A stretch of DNA of 64,000 nucleotides from Levilactobacillus angrenensis (GCF_003946085.1 NZ_RHOB01000013.1:1-64000), one strand, 5' to 3'; numbered from the stretch's first letter, positions 47,048 to 57,042 are shown. Notes: generated from the sequence alone by a model not told the origin. Program-made: numbers and translations.

Positions 47048-50000
47048 ATGACGTCGGCCAAGGCCGCCACGGGGGATGAATCTAATCCCATACCGGCGCA
47101 AGACACGATACCTCTTGCCCAACAGGCCGCTGCTCAACCAGTGAACAGCGTGGTTTTGGGCAAAAACAAGCCAGCAGCCACTACCCCGGTGAGTCAGCCG
47201 AAGACACCAGCACAACCAGACAACGCGGACCAGCAACCGGCCGATTCAGAACCGGATGCGGCTCCTGAAACGAAGCAACCTGGGACACCCCAGCAGAACA
47301 CCGATGAAGCACAGAACGCAACGCACGGTGATGAGCCAACCGACGCCACAGCTCCGGTCACTACTGACGAAAAGTCGACTGAATCCCCGGCTAACGATCC
47401 GACCACGCAGACCGACTATGCCAGTGCGACGCCAATTGCGAAGAATCCTAAGGCGGTGACGCCCGATGGCACTCAGAAATTGGCAGGTAAGTACGCGTTC
47501 ATTCCGAAGTTCAACGGGAGTGGCACGACGACGGTGTCAGTGATTGGAACGGAGAAACCCGTGACCAAGAAACATACGATTGCCGCAGACTTGACCACGG
47601 CGACTAAGGGCGCGGTAGGCTTTAAGTACACGAACGTCGGTTTTGATGCCGCGGGGCACAGCCTGGACATGAATATTCTCTATACGGATTGGGGTCGGCT
47701 ATCGGAAACAGATCCCGCGTACGTGGAGACATACACCACGATGATCTATTCCAACTTTCGGGGTGCCGGTTGGGGCGATGTAAAATACCAATTCGTCCGG
47801 AGTGATTCCGGAGCCGCCGAGAACGTGACGGGGCTCTTGACGCTGACCGATATCGACGGTAACCAAACCGTCAGTATCACGGATAGTCAGTGGGCCAACA
47901 TTGATAATGTCTACATTCCCGAGGGGCCGGACCCACTGAGTGGGCAGACGGACAACTGGCTCCGCTATACGGAAAACAATGGCTACTTGACGCTGGTGTC
48001 ACCAGACTCGGGTAATACGCCGTCTGATGGCCAGTATTCCATGTTGACATTTACATATACGAATCAGAGTGCCTTGACCTTTCGTTACAGCGATGGCTTA
48101 GACGGCTCTGTTCCCACCAAAATGACGGCGTGGGGCGTCAACTATATTCCACAAAAGCCATTGGCCACGGCTACGGTCACGCCTACTTTGACCGTGAGTG
48201 ACAGTGATGAGACGGCTGTCTTACGGGATACCGTCAAGGATGGTGAATCGACCTACACGTACAATCTGAACCAGATCATTCCAGACGAATGGGCGCAGTT
48301 CTACTACGGCAGTGTGGCCCTAACGGGTAAATTGCCACAGAATGCGACGATTACTGGCTTCAAGGTCGTCGATGAGGTGGGTAATGACGTCACCCAGTTC
48401 TTCACCAACGCTAATAGTGGTCAGGCCTTCAAAGTGACGGCTACTACGGACGCCTTGCAGAACAGCGATTTTTACGGTCACCGGTACACCTTGCAATTGA
48501 CCATGAACGCGCCCCAGACGGATCAGGTTCAGCGGCTAAACTTTCACGCGGTAACCACGATCGATGGGGATACGCAGGCGTCCAACGCGGTCACGACGCT
48601 GGTCGACAAGAAGCATTACTTAGTGACGCATTATTACATTCAAGGCACCACCACGTCAGTCGCCCCTGACCAGCGACAACGACTGATCTACGGGACGCCC
48701 TATGCGACCAGTGCGCTCACGCTTGATAATTACCGATTGGTCGGTCAGGTTCGCACCAATGGAACCTTCACCGATGAGAATCAACCAGCAATCTATGAAT
48801 ATGCGCCGCTGACGGTCACCATTCCGGTCAAATTCGTGGATCAACGGGGCAAAGAGATTTCGCTTGCCACCAGTCTAACGGGACGGTTAGCCACTCCATA
48901 TGATGCCAATCGCCTGCAGCGCACGTTGACCGGGTACGACTTGAAGTCAGTGGAACACGTCACTGGTACGTATGCGACTAATCCGACAGCCATCATTTTC
49001 CACTACCAGGCTAAGACAATCACCATCAAGATTCGCGATATTGACAACTATGACAATGATTTAGACAAGGAATTGGGCTTGAAGCGGACGATTCAAGGAT
49101 TGTACAACGATTCTTACCAGCTGTCCGTGTTAGACGTTCCACAATGGAGTGAGATCTACTCGGGGGCTAAGTCACTGTTGACGGGAACCTATGCGGAGAA
49201 CCGGACAATCACGTTGCGGTATAAGCAGGCCTGGAACCAGCCGTATTTGAGCTACGATGGTTCAGAGACAATCCCAGTTTTTAATGGCTTAGATAAGTTG
49301 ATTGGGGTCATGCAAATTCATCCAGATGTTAATGAAGACACTACTGTGGTGTTGATTAAACCTAATGGAAAGTATCTAGTGGGCACCCTAGACGATGATA
49401 TTGATGTCGATACTTTTCATCAACAAGCGACGGTGTTAAAGGGAAAATCTGTGACTATCACCAGCAATACAGGCGAGAAGATCAAGGTATCTATCTCTAA
49501 GACCGGTGCAATTACCATTTCACACTTGTATAGCAAGACCTTGCCAGTGGCGGATCGTGCAACAGTTAGTGCCAATGGGCGTGAAATCAAGCAATATATT
49601 GATACTAAGAGCGCAGTGACTGGCTTGAGGAGTTCATCATTGTCAGTAAATGGTGAATATGGCTTTCGCCAGGCAATTCAAAAGTGGCCTAATGGCTACA
49701 CCACGATTTATGACAGCAGTAATCCTAACCAGGTTAAAATTACCGTCAAGAATGCCCGTGGTAAGCAGGTCTACAGCCAGCACAACTTCAAGCTGACCAA
49801 GAATGCAACGGTCAAGATCGGCCATCACCAGTGGATTTTCAAGAGCAACGTTTACGGTGCTTTGAATGCGCAATTGATGACGACCAACCAGGCGGGGAGC
49901 GGCAAGGTATACGTTCAACAGCTAACCTTCGGTGGAACGTTAAAGTGGACTAGCCTAGGCACAATTAAACACCACAAGCTCATTAGCCTAACGACGAAGA

Positions 50001-50455
50001 CTTATGGACAGTATCGGGAACAGAACTTTAGTGATGACAAGATAGGTAGTTCGAAAAAAAGTGGAGAAGTATTAGGTCGTCAATTATCGATACGGATTTC
50101 AGGCTCGTATTGGTTGAAAGCTACTTTTGATAAAGAGGGGCACTTAATCAGTGAGACTAAGTATAAATTGAAGCCTAAAGTTGCACTAGCGTCTAGTTTT
50201 TGGGAGTTATCAGGAAGAGACCAAACTAATTGGTTAAATAAAGTTAGTGTTCAGGTTACTCGCACCAGTAAAGATACATCTCTTTCTTCTGGTGTGGTCA
50301 GAAATAATTTCACCAGGCGTATGTCGGAAAAGCGGCTTCCTCAAACTGGAGAATATAGTAGTGTTTATCTACCATTTTTGGGAATTTTGGGAGTTCTGGT
50401 AAACGCATTGGCAGTTGCGATGAGGGTATTCAAACGAGGAGAGTACGATGATTAA
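47048..50455 (+). CDS. LPQTG wall-anchored surface protein with MucBP domains
   Basis: Likely adhesin. A Thr/Pro/Ala/Asp-rich stretch (about 10-130) is followed by a beta-rich domain, then MucBP-type units near 520-590, 590-657 and 657-730, a C-terminal region of unknown type, and LPQTG at 1097-1101 with a hydrophobic segment and a charged tail for sortase. No start with a good ribosome site exists in this frame: ATG 47048 falls within the signal peptide core, and the real 5' end appears frameshifted. Base composition drops towards AT after about 49,300, as if the 3' part were exchanged. It overlaps the next gene by eight bases. Confidence 0.75.
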   Translation: MTSAKAATGDESNPIPAQDTIPLAQQAAAQPVNSVVLGKNKPAATTPVSQPKTPAQPDNADQQPADSEPDAAPETKQPGTPQQNTDEAQNATHGDEPTDATAPVTTDEKSTESPANDPTTQTDYASATPIAKNPKAVTPDGTQKLAGKYAFIPKFNGSGTTTVSVIGTEKPVTKKHTIAADLTTATKGAVGFKYTNVGFDAAGHSLDMNILYTDWGRLSETDPAYVETYTTMIYSNFRGAGWGDVKYQFVRSDSGAAENVTGLLTLTDIDGNQTVSITDSQWANIDNVYIPEGPDPLSGQTDNWLRYTENNGYLTLVSPDSGNTPSDGQYSMLTFTYTNQSALTFRYSDGLDGSVPTKMTAWGVNYIPQKPLATATVTPTLTVSDSDETAVLRDTVKDGESTYTYNLNQIIPDEWAQFYYGSVALTGKLPQNATITGFKVVDEVGNDVTQFFTNANSGQAFKVTATTDALQNSDFYGHRYTLQLTMNAPQTDQVQRLNFHAVTTIDGDTQASNAVTTLVDKKHYLVTHYYIQGTTTSVAPDQRQRLIYGTPYATSALTLDNYRLVGQVRTNGTFTDENQPAIYEYAPLTVTIPVKFVDQRGKEISLATSLTGRLATPYDANRLQRTLTGYDLKSVEHVTGTYATNPTAIIFHYQAKTITIKIRDIDNYDNDLDKELGLKRTIQGLYNDSYQLSVLDVPQWSEIYSGAKSLLTGTYAENRTITLRYKQAWNQPYLSYDGSETIPVFNGLDKLIGVMQIHPDVNEDTTVVLIKPNGKYLVGTLDDDIDVDTFHQQATVLKGKSVTITSNTGEKIKVSISKTGAITISHLYSKTLPVADRATVSANGREIKQYIDTKSAVTGLRSSSLSVNGEYGFRQAIQKWPNGYTTIYDSSNPNQVKITVKNARGKQVYSQHNFKLTKNATVKIGHHQWIFKSNVYGALNAQLMTTNQAGSGKVYVQQLTFGGTLKWTSLGTIKHHKLISLTTKTYGQYREQNFSDDKIGSSKKSGEVLGRQLSIRISGSYWLKATFDKEGHLISETKYKLKPKVALASSFWELSGRDQTNWLNKVSVQVTRTSKDTSLSSGVVRNNFTRRMSEKRLPQTGEYSSVYLPFLGILGVLVNALAVAMRVFKRGEYDD

Positions 50456-51827
50456 TAAAAGATGGTTAAAATTTGCAGTAATCATTATGATAACGGTAAC
50501 GCTATTGCCACTGGACGTGAATGCAGCAACTGTCAATGTGGTTGATGTGAAATCACCGAAGTCAGTTAACACATTGAAAATTACCAAAAGATGGTTTAGG
50601 CCTAGAGCCAATAAGTACGAGAGACAGAAGGTTAGCCCGGTAAGCAAAAATTATCGAGCTGTTAGAGTTTTCCCTGGGAAAGGAATACATTATAATTTTT
50701 CACGATATGCTTTTTTAGTGGATGGAAAGCCAGTAAATAAGTATATCAAAAAGTATAATAAGATTAAGTATATCGGCAGGTATGGGGAACCGCAAGCGGT
50801 CGCAATTGTCGGACACTATATGTATGTGCAAATGAGTTTCCGACACCATGGAAATAAGAGAAAGGGGAGAATAGTTAAGTATAATTTAGCCACGATGGAT
50901 AAATTAATTAATAGGGATGGAAAACACGACAAGATTGTAAGGGCTTTGCAAAAAGCAAGAAAGTATATATATCCGATGTCAAGTAAGAGCAAGGAAAAAG
51001 CAAAGCGGGGAAAGTTGAAGAGATCGGCAAAAAAACATTTGAGTAAGTTCAATTACAAAGTCTACACAGCTGTTACTTTTGGACCTAAGTTTTACACAGG
51101 GCATGGACAAAGCTTTTCATATAACCCACATGATAAGCATCTTTATAACGTTGCCTATAGTCTTACACGGGATACTGGAAAAAGAGCACATCCTTTCAAA
51201 TTTCAAAAGATAAGTTTGAAGAAGCTCAAACCTGTTAAGACTTGGAAACTTAATGTTCGATTGAGAAAAACAAAAAAGATTCTTTGGTTTTTCCCAATAA
51301 CGTGGACAACGGCGTACTTGCAGATACATGATTTAACTTTTGATAGTAAAGGCAATTTTTACTTTACGCGGGCCTATTCTGATAGGAAACTAAAAAAAAA
51401 TGCAAAAAAAGCACGTCTTCGGGAATATGCCAAAGGGTATAGACCGGGATCTAAGTACAGTAAAACAAGAAATTCTAGAGGGCGAGGATTGGTAATTTAT
51501 CGTGGAAAATTTAAAAGGAATCGGAAGACTAAGAAAACCAGTATCTCGATTACAATGGTTGAACATGTAAGTAATGCAATTGGTTATCAAAATCAAGGTC
51601 TGGCTTATAGTGGAAGTGTAAAGAGACTATTCTTAGTCTATGATAATGCATTTATGTCGATTCCAATTAGTAAGTTGAATCATAAGATGAGTGCAAAATC
51701 TTTGAACTTTACAGTTTTAAAAAACCATCGTGAGTCTGAGGGAATGGGAATTCGGAGCAACGGGAAGGGGTACTTAGTTTTGAATAGATATGCCGAAGCT
51801 ACAATTTCAAAAGTAAAAGTGAAGTAA
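50448..51827 (+). CDS. secreted basic propeller-like protein (type A)
   Basis: This 459-residue protein has a Sec signal peptide (cleavage near residue 26 after NAA) and is very lysine/arginine-rich. Repeated short blades read HGQSFSYNPHDKHLYNVAY, HDLTFDSKGNFYFTR, NQGLAYSGSVKRLFLVYDN and SEGMGIRSNGKGYLVLN, a pattern like a beta-propeller. No family is recognised. It starts inside the 3' end of the LPQTG gene and stops 13 bases before a lipoprotein gene, so the three are coupled. It is AT-rich relative to the backbone. A damaged copy lies at 54.3-55.1 kb. Confidence 0.75.
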   Translation: MINKRWLKFAVIIMITVTLLPLDVNAATVNVVDVKSPKSVNTLKITKRWFRPRANKYERQKVSPVSKNYRAVRVFPGKGIHYNFSRYAFLVDGKPVNKYIKKYNKIKYIGRYGEPQAVAIVGHYMYVQMSFRHHGNKRKGRIVKYNLATMDKLINRDGKHDKIVRALQKARKYIYPMSSKSKEKAKRGKLKRSAKKHLSKFNYKVYTAVTFGPKFYTGHGQSFSYNPHDKHLYNVAYSLTRDTGKRAHPFKFQKISLKKLKPVKTWKLNVRLRKTKKILWFFPITWTTAYLQIHDLTFDSKGNFYFTRAYSDRKLKKNAKKARLREYAKGYRPGSKYSKTRNSRGRGLVIYRGKFKRNRKTKKTSISITMVEHVSNAIGYQNQGLAYSGSVKRLFLVYDNAFMSIPISKLNHKMSAKSLNFTVLKNHRESEGMGIRSNGKGYLVLNRYAEATISKVKVK

Positions 51828-51840
51828 AGGGGATTACGTT

Positions 51841-53067
51841 ATGTCAAAAAGGTTATATTTAAGTATCGCAATGGTATTGAGTGTCATGATGGTTGGCTGT
51901 GCTGAAAACGGTCATGAGGACGATGTACATGCCAGTTCTAGTCAACTGCAGTCCAATAAAATCGAAGACAAGTCAAGTGCAATGGTCGCTGTTGGTAAGA
52001 TCCTGAGTGATAAAGAAATGAATCCGGATGTCGCCTACAAAGTAGGTAAGAAGTCGGTTCTTGCTTATCATAGTTTGACAAAATTTGGTAAAAAATCAGA
52101 TAAACTGGCTACTTACAAGGCATCGTCGGGAGAGGTATTTGGAATTACGAAAAGGTATCAGACAACAACGGGAATTTATTACCATTTGATTCAATTTCAG
52201 TCAAACGGTTTTAGCAATAAAAAACATCCAGCAAACTCGTCATACATTAAGTTCTGGGGGGAAGGAGGGTATGTTAAAGCAAACGACATGCGGCGCTTTC
52301 ACCCAGTGACCTCAGAGTGGAACTATCACAAGAAAGTACCATACTATGTAGCCAATCCGTATAGTCATCGTATTTGGAATAATCCCGTTGATACCAAACA
52401 CTACACGTATATTAGTCATGTTTTCGATCGGTTGACCACGGTGCAACTGTATGCGACTAAAGAATTGGTTAAAAGTACGGGCAAGCATTATGTCTACTTG
52501 CAAACGGCAGGCGGGAAAAAGCTTGGATGGGTTGTTAAGAAAAGAAGTGTCTTGATTGCTGGAAAATATCGAGACGTCGGTAAACAATTATTGAAGCCTA
52601 AAACGCATGAGACGTTAATTAAAAAGGTGCAAAGCAAGGCATCCACTCATAATCGGGTTACGACGAATGATAGTATGGCAACACAACAACGAGTTTATTT
52701 AGTTAAAAATCGTTATCATAAGATTGTTCGTATTCTTGTAGTAGGAATGGATAATCGGCCAACGAAGCTCTATCTAAGAGGCGGTCGAGTGACTAAATTG
52801 ATTAGTTATACTTATCGTCGAGTGCCTTGGAAAACAGTAACAGGTCTCAAAAAGTTAAAGAAACACTATCTCGCTGAACATCTGTACACGAACTCTGCAG
52901 CAACTAAAACATCTTTTTATTCAAAAAAGAATAAAAAACTTGTGAAGGCTGTGACTATGGGGAACGATGGCACAGCTATGGCTACTGTTTATCGTAATGG
53001 AAGGGTGAGATTTTCGACAGAAATACCGAAAGATTTGAATACTTTTCCGATTGCAGATTTTGACTAG
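51841..53067 (+). CDS. GW-module lipoprotein (type B1)
   Basis: The lipobox MVGC ends a 19-residue signal, so Cys20 is lipidated. The mature part has an SH3-like first module, then a GW-type module (HRIWNNPVDTKHY to KLGWVVKK, about 180-245), a family known to bind lipoteichoic acid or peptidoglycan, and a C-terminal domain with GMDNRPTKLYLRGGRV. Two paralogues follow. Role in adhesion or wall binding is inferred. A GGGG site precedes the ATG. Confidence 0.75.
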   Translation: MSKRLYLSIAMVLSVMMVGCAENGHEDDVHASSSQLQSNKIEDKSSAMVAVGKILSDKEMNPDVAYKVGKKSVLAYHSLTKFGKKSDKLATYKASSGEVFGITKRYQTTTGIYYHLIQFQSNGFSNKKHPANSSYIKFWGEGGYVKANDMRRFHPVTSEWNYHKKVPYYVANPYSHRIWNNPVDTKHYTYISHVFDRLTTVQLYATKELVKSTGKHYVYLQTAGGKKLGWVVKKRSVLIAGKYRDVGKQLLKPKTHETLIKKVQSKASTHNRVTTNDSMATQQRVYLVKNRYHKIVRILVVGMDNRPTKLYLRGGRVTKLISYTYRRVPWKTVTGLKKLKKHYLAEHLYTNSAATKTSFYSKKNKKLVKAVTMGNDGTAMATVYRNGRVRFSTEIPKDLNTFPIADFD

Positions 53068-53080
53068 GGTAGGAGTAAGC

Positions 53081-53145
53081 TGTTGAAGTCCATTACGGAT
53101 GTTGACGAGGGTAGTATTACTTACTCAATCAATGACTATAAATAG
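53081..53145 (+). pseudogene. C-terminal remnant of a type B paralogue
   Basis: These bases read the tail TDVDEGSITYSINDYK and a stop, nearly the same as the end of the 54.3-55.8 kb gene (TDVDEKSITYSINDYK). Nothing before it continues the frame. It abuts the IS30-like element on its right, so it is what remains of a lost copy. Confidence 0.8.
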
Positions 53146-53146
53146 A

Positions 53147-54344
53147 TCCCGAATTGTCAAATCAAGTGCAACACCAGCTGGAGTAGGTTGACCATGGGAA
53201 AATACTTTTAGCGTAGCTTTAGTTGGACGGTGATAAGAGCTCAAAAACTTCACTAGCACTGAGGTAGCCCAGAGACTTGCGTAGCCGATGGTTAAGCACG
53301 TACTGGACGTTGGTGATGTAGCTTTCATCAAAGACGCGCATGGACATGCCTTTAGGTATGAACTCACGGATCAAGCCGTTTTGGTTCTCGTTACTACCAC
53401 GTTCCCAGGGTGCATAAGGATGAGCGAAGTAGACCTGGGTCCCCGCGACCTGGTCCAGTAGTGCGAACTCACTGCCGTTGTCAAAAGTGACCGAGTGGAA
53501 CTTCTCTAGTACGTAAGCATTGATGATTGTTTGAAGTGCATCACGACAGGTGTCGGCGTGGTAATTGGGAATTTTAACGATAATTTCGTAGCGACTCGAG
53601 CGGTCAGTGAGTGTCATCAGAGCCGGTTCGTTCACGGTACGTTTGCCTTTGATGAGGTTGCCTTCCCAATCACCGACTGTTGTTCGTTTATCGACAATCT
53701 CCGGCCGTTCCTCAATGGAAGTGCCTAGGACCTTCTTATTCATCCGTTGGTGGGCATTACGCCAGCTCTTGACTCGTCTGCGTAGCTTTACTGGTAAGTC
53801 GGCATTCCGTAGTGCGATGTAGCGGTAGACCGTGGGGGTCGAAGGACAGGGCTTACCAGGGTGTTCCCGCCGGAAGCGATGAACGAAACTGTCGACACTG
53901 TCGACGCGGAAGTGCTTTTTTAATTCGGTACAAAACATCTTGAAGAACAACCAACAACGCTTCAATAGGCCCTTAGAATGGCAATGAAGCCGGTTCTTAG
54001 CGTAGATCAGCTGACCGGTGGCAGCGTAGTATTTGAAGTAAGGCAGGTAGTTTGAGTCCAGCTGACGGACGGTACCTCGCTTGAGCTCACGACTGATGGT
54101 ACTAGGATTACGATTGAGCCGTTTAGCAATCCGACGAACAGAATAATCCTCTTCGTGAAGTGCTTGGATTTGACTACTTTCTTCGGCTGAGAGTTGTTGG
54201 TAGTAGCGAGCAGTGCTAAGATTTTAGTGGGTCATGGAGAGTCCTCTTTCTTTTTGGTTTCGACGCTTAAAAGTAGGTCTCCATGGCCTATTTGTTTACC
54301 TAAAATTATCTTACCGGGTGTTGCACTTCAATTTTAAATTCGGG
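53147..54344 (-). mobile_element. IS30-family insertion sequence
   Basis: About 1.2 kb bounded by imperfect inverted repeats: CCCGAATTG then AAGTGCAACACC at the left and, on the other strand, CCCGAATTT then GAAGTGCAACACC at the right. It carries one IS30-type transposase gene on the minus strand. It sits between two remnants of the same gene family. Target duplication is not clear. Confidence 0.85.
53219..54235 (-). pseudogene. IS30-family transposase with a stop at codon 4
   Basis: From ATG at 54235 the frame reads Met-Thr-His, a TAA (54226-54224), then NLSTARYYQQLSAEE and a helix-turn-helix (VRRIAKRLNRNPSTISREL), and runs on to VFELLSPSN. The integrase core has the acidic triad in VGDWEGNLIKG, TFDNGSEF and ERGSNENQNG. 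No ATG, GTG or TTG lies between the TAA and the TTG at 53965, which would omit the DNA-binding domain. So the enzyme is probably dead unless the stop is read through or another copy acts in trans. Confidence 0.85.
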
Positions 54345-55753
54345 TTTCATTTTTGGCTGACGGAAAACCAGTAAAAAAACAAATCCTTTAATCGCATAGC
54401 CTTATTAGGTAAACATGCGGAGCCCCAAGGTGTAGCAATCGTTAAGTTTAAGGCACCAGGAACGAAGAGTAAACATACGTACATGTTTATTCAAATGTCG
54501 TTTAACAAGGGGAATAACAATCGTATGGGACAGATTGTGCGGTACGACCTTGGAGTGTTGGATAAGTATGTTAATAAGAAAGGTAAGCACAATAAGGTTG
54601 TTAAGCATTACAAAAATCCAAGAAGTATCTGGCACCTTTGTCGAGTAAGAAAAAAGGGAAGAAAAAGTGGGCATCCAAGAGAAGAAAAGCTAAGAAGCAT
54701 TTGAGTAAGGCCAATTACAAAATATTTTCTGCAGTTGTAATTGGGAAGAAATTCAAGATGGGTCATGGGCAGAGCTTCTCATATAACCCCAAAGATGGTC
54801 GGTTATACAATGCGGCGCTCACGGCCAAACATGATAGTGGAAATTATCGTGAGTTTAATTTTCAAAAGATCAGTATGCACACCTTAGCACCGTCCAAGAC
54901 ATGGCGCATGTTGGTCCGAGTGACCCATACTGTGAAGTCTGTAGGGCTCAAGTCCCGTCGAGTGAAAACATATTTGCAGTTACACGACTTAACCTTTGAT
55001 AAGGGAGGACATTTCTACTTCACAGAGACGGCCAAGCGAATGCAGACCATGAAGAACAGATTATCGAAGTATACGGAAGCGTATACTTACATCACTCACG
55101 TCTTCGATCGGTTGACCACCCAGCAGTTGTATGCAACCAAGGAACTGATTACGCATAAGAATCTACATTATGTGTACTTAGAAACTGCAAAAGGACGTAA
55201 GTTAGGCTGGGTCTATAAGGCTCGGCATACACTTATTGCGGGAAAATACCGTGATCCGGGGAAACAATTATTGAAATTGAAAAGACACGAGCATCTTGTC
55301 ACCAAGGTTCAAAGTAAGAAATCAACGAAAAATCGGGTTGGTGTCAATGATAGCTTATCGTTACAGCAACGCGCTTATCTGGTTAAGAATCGGAAAAATC
55401 AGATTGTTAGAGTGCTGATTATCAGTATGGACAATCGCCCCACCAAGATATACTTCCGCAACGGACGAGCGGTTAAGGTAAAGACGTACAAGTATCGGCG
55501 AACGCCCTGGAAATCGACAACCAACAAGAAAAAATTGCGAACGAAGTATCTTGTGCAGCATGAATATGATTACGCAAGCGTTGATGCAACTCAAAACCGT
55601 TTTTACTCAACTAAGAATAAGAAATTAGTTAGATTGGAGACGCTAGGCTTTGATGGCGGTGGGTACGTTGATGTTTATCGGAATGGTCATGTGAAGTTCT
55701 TTACGGATGTTGACGAGAAAAGTATTACTTATTCGATTAATGATTATAAGTAG
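54345..55753 (+). pseudogene. A/B chimeric surface-protein pseudogene
   Basis: The first part matches type A (FLADGKPVKK, HAEPQGVAIV, MFIQMSFNKGNNNR, GHGQSFSYNPKDGRLYNAAL, HDLTFDKGGHFYFTE). It is broken by two frameshifts, at an A7 run near 54375 and an A5 run near 54612, and its start is lost at the IS end. Near 55075-55090 it joins in frame to a type B GW module (YTYITHVFDRL, KLGWVYKA) and tail. The last open part (TTG 54638 to 55753) has no convincing start. It looks like a deletion fusion between adjacent A and B genes. Confidence 0.8.
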
Positions 55754-55809
55754 ATAGACTTGTTTTCGATTGACGGTCTATTTCTTGATTGGAACGAGGG
55801 GATGGTAGG

Positions 55810-57042
55810 ATGCAGAAGAAAGCAATTGTGGCTTTGGTAGCATTAGGCATCATTGTTGGTGGCTGTGCCAATAGTGCGTCACAAGGGAAAAGGGTGTCTG
55901 CTAGTAGCTCAAAAAGCACGCCAAGTAAGCAGCGTTCAGTAGCTAAGACTTCGGTTAAGGCATCACCGGTTGGCAAAATTATTTCAGTCGAAAAAATGAA
56001 TCCCGACGTTGGGTATAAGGTTGCCAATAAAAAGACAGTGTTTTATCGAAGTTTAAAGGAATATGGCACGAAGGATGGGATTATTTCTGACAATATCACC
56101 GCACGGGGCAGTATTTTTGGAGCAATCAAAGAGTATGAAACCACAACTGGTGTGTACTATCGCGTTGTCATGTTTTATCCTAATGGCTTTGAGAATAGAA
56201 ATAGTCCGGAAAATTCAGGTGATACAACTGAAATCACAAATTATGGCTTTGTGAAAGCAGATGGGTTAAAGCCTTTTTCAACGGTAAAATCTGAATGGCA
56301 TTATTCGCAGAAGCAACCATACTACGTGGGCAATCCCTATGAGCATCGTATCTGGTCGGCACCGGCCAATACTAAGCATTACACCTACGTGACGCACGTA
56401 TTCGATCGTTTGGCAAGAACGCAGCTGTATGCTACCAAAGAATTGGTTAAATATAATGGCAGTCATTACGTTTACTTAAGTACGGCTAAGCGGCCATTAG
56501 GCTGGGTATACAAGTCACCCAAGACGCTGATTGCCGGCTATTATCGTGATCCTGGACAGCAACTCCTTAAGCCCAAGGCTCATGAAAAAATGGTGGTGAA
56601 AAAGCAAAGTCGTAAATCGGCAGGGACACGGGTGGACGTGAGCGATAGTACGGCACTGCCACAACGGGTTTATCAGATTCGGAATAAGCGGAAGCATACT
56701 TTGCGAGTGCTGACGATGGGAATGGATAATCGGCCAATTCGCATCGATTTCAAGCGTGGCAAGGCGGTCAAGGTACGGACCTTTGAGTATTGGCGCAAGC
56801 CTTGGAAGACCATCACCAATAAGAAAAAATTACGGACCCATTTTACCGTTTCACATGAATTTGATGAAGGTGCATGGTCAACCGTGCACTTTTACAAGCA
56901 TAAGAGTAAGAAGCTGGTTCGTGTGCGGACTTATGGAACTGACAGTTACGCGACCATTTGGATTTATCGGAATGGTAAGGTTGGGTTTAAAACCCGTATA
57001 CCGAAAGACATTATGAGTTATCCATTGGCGGATTTTAAGTAG
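55810..57042 (+). CDS. GW-module lipoprotein (type B3)
   Basis: A 410-residue paralogue of the 51.8 kb gene with lipobox IVGGC (Cys19), a Ser/Lys-rich linker, an SH3-like first module, a GW-type module (HRIWSAPANTKHY to PLGWVYK) and the C-terminal GMDNRPIRIDF domain. The ATG follows GGGGATGGTAGG closely. It follows the chimeric pseudogene by 57 bases. Function is inferred as surface attachment. Confidence 0.75.
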   Translation: MQKKAIVALVALGIIVGGCANSASQGKRVSASSSKSTPSKQRSVAKTSVKASPVGKIISVEKMNPDVGYKVANKKTVFYRSLKEYGTKDGIISDNITARGSIFGAIKEYETTTGVYYRVVMFYPNGFENRNSPENSGDTTEITNYGFVKADGLKPFSTVKSEWHYSQKQPYYVGNPYEHRIWSAPANTKHYTYVTHVFDRLARTQLYATKELVKYNGSHYVYLSTAKRPLGWVYKSPKTLIAGYYRDPGQQLLKPKAHEKMVVKKQSRKSAGTRVDVSDSTALPQRVYQIRNKRKHTLRVLTMGMDNRPIRIDFKRGKAVKVRTFEYWRKPWKTITNKKKLRTHFTVSHEFDEGAWSTVHFYKHKSKKLVRVRTYGTDSYATIWIYRNGKVGFKTRIPKDIMSYPLADFK

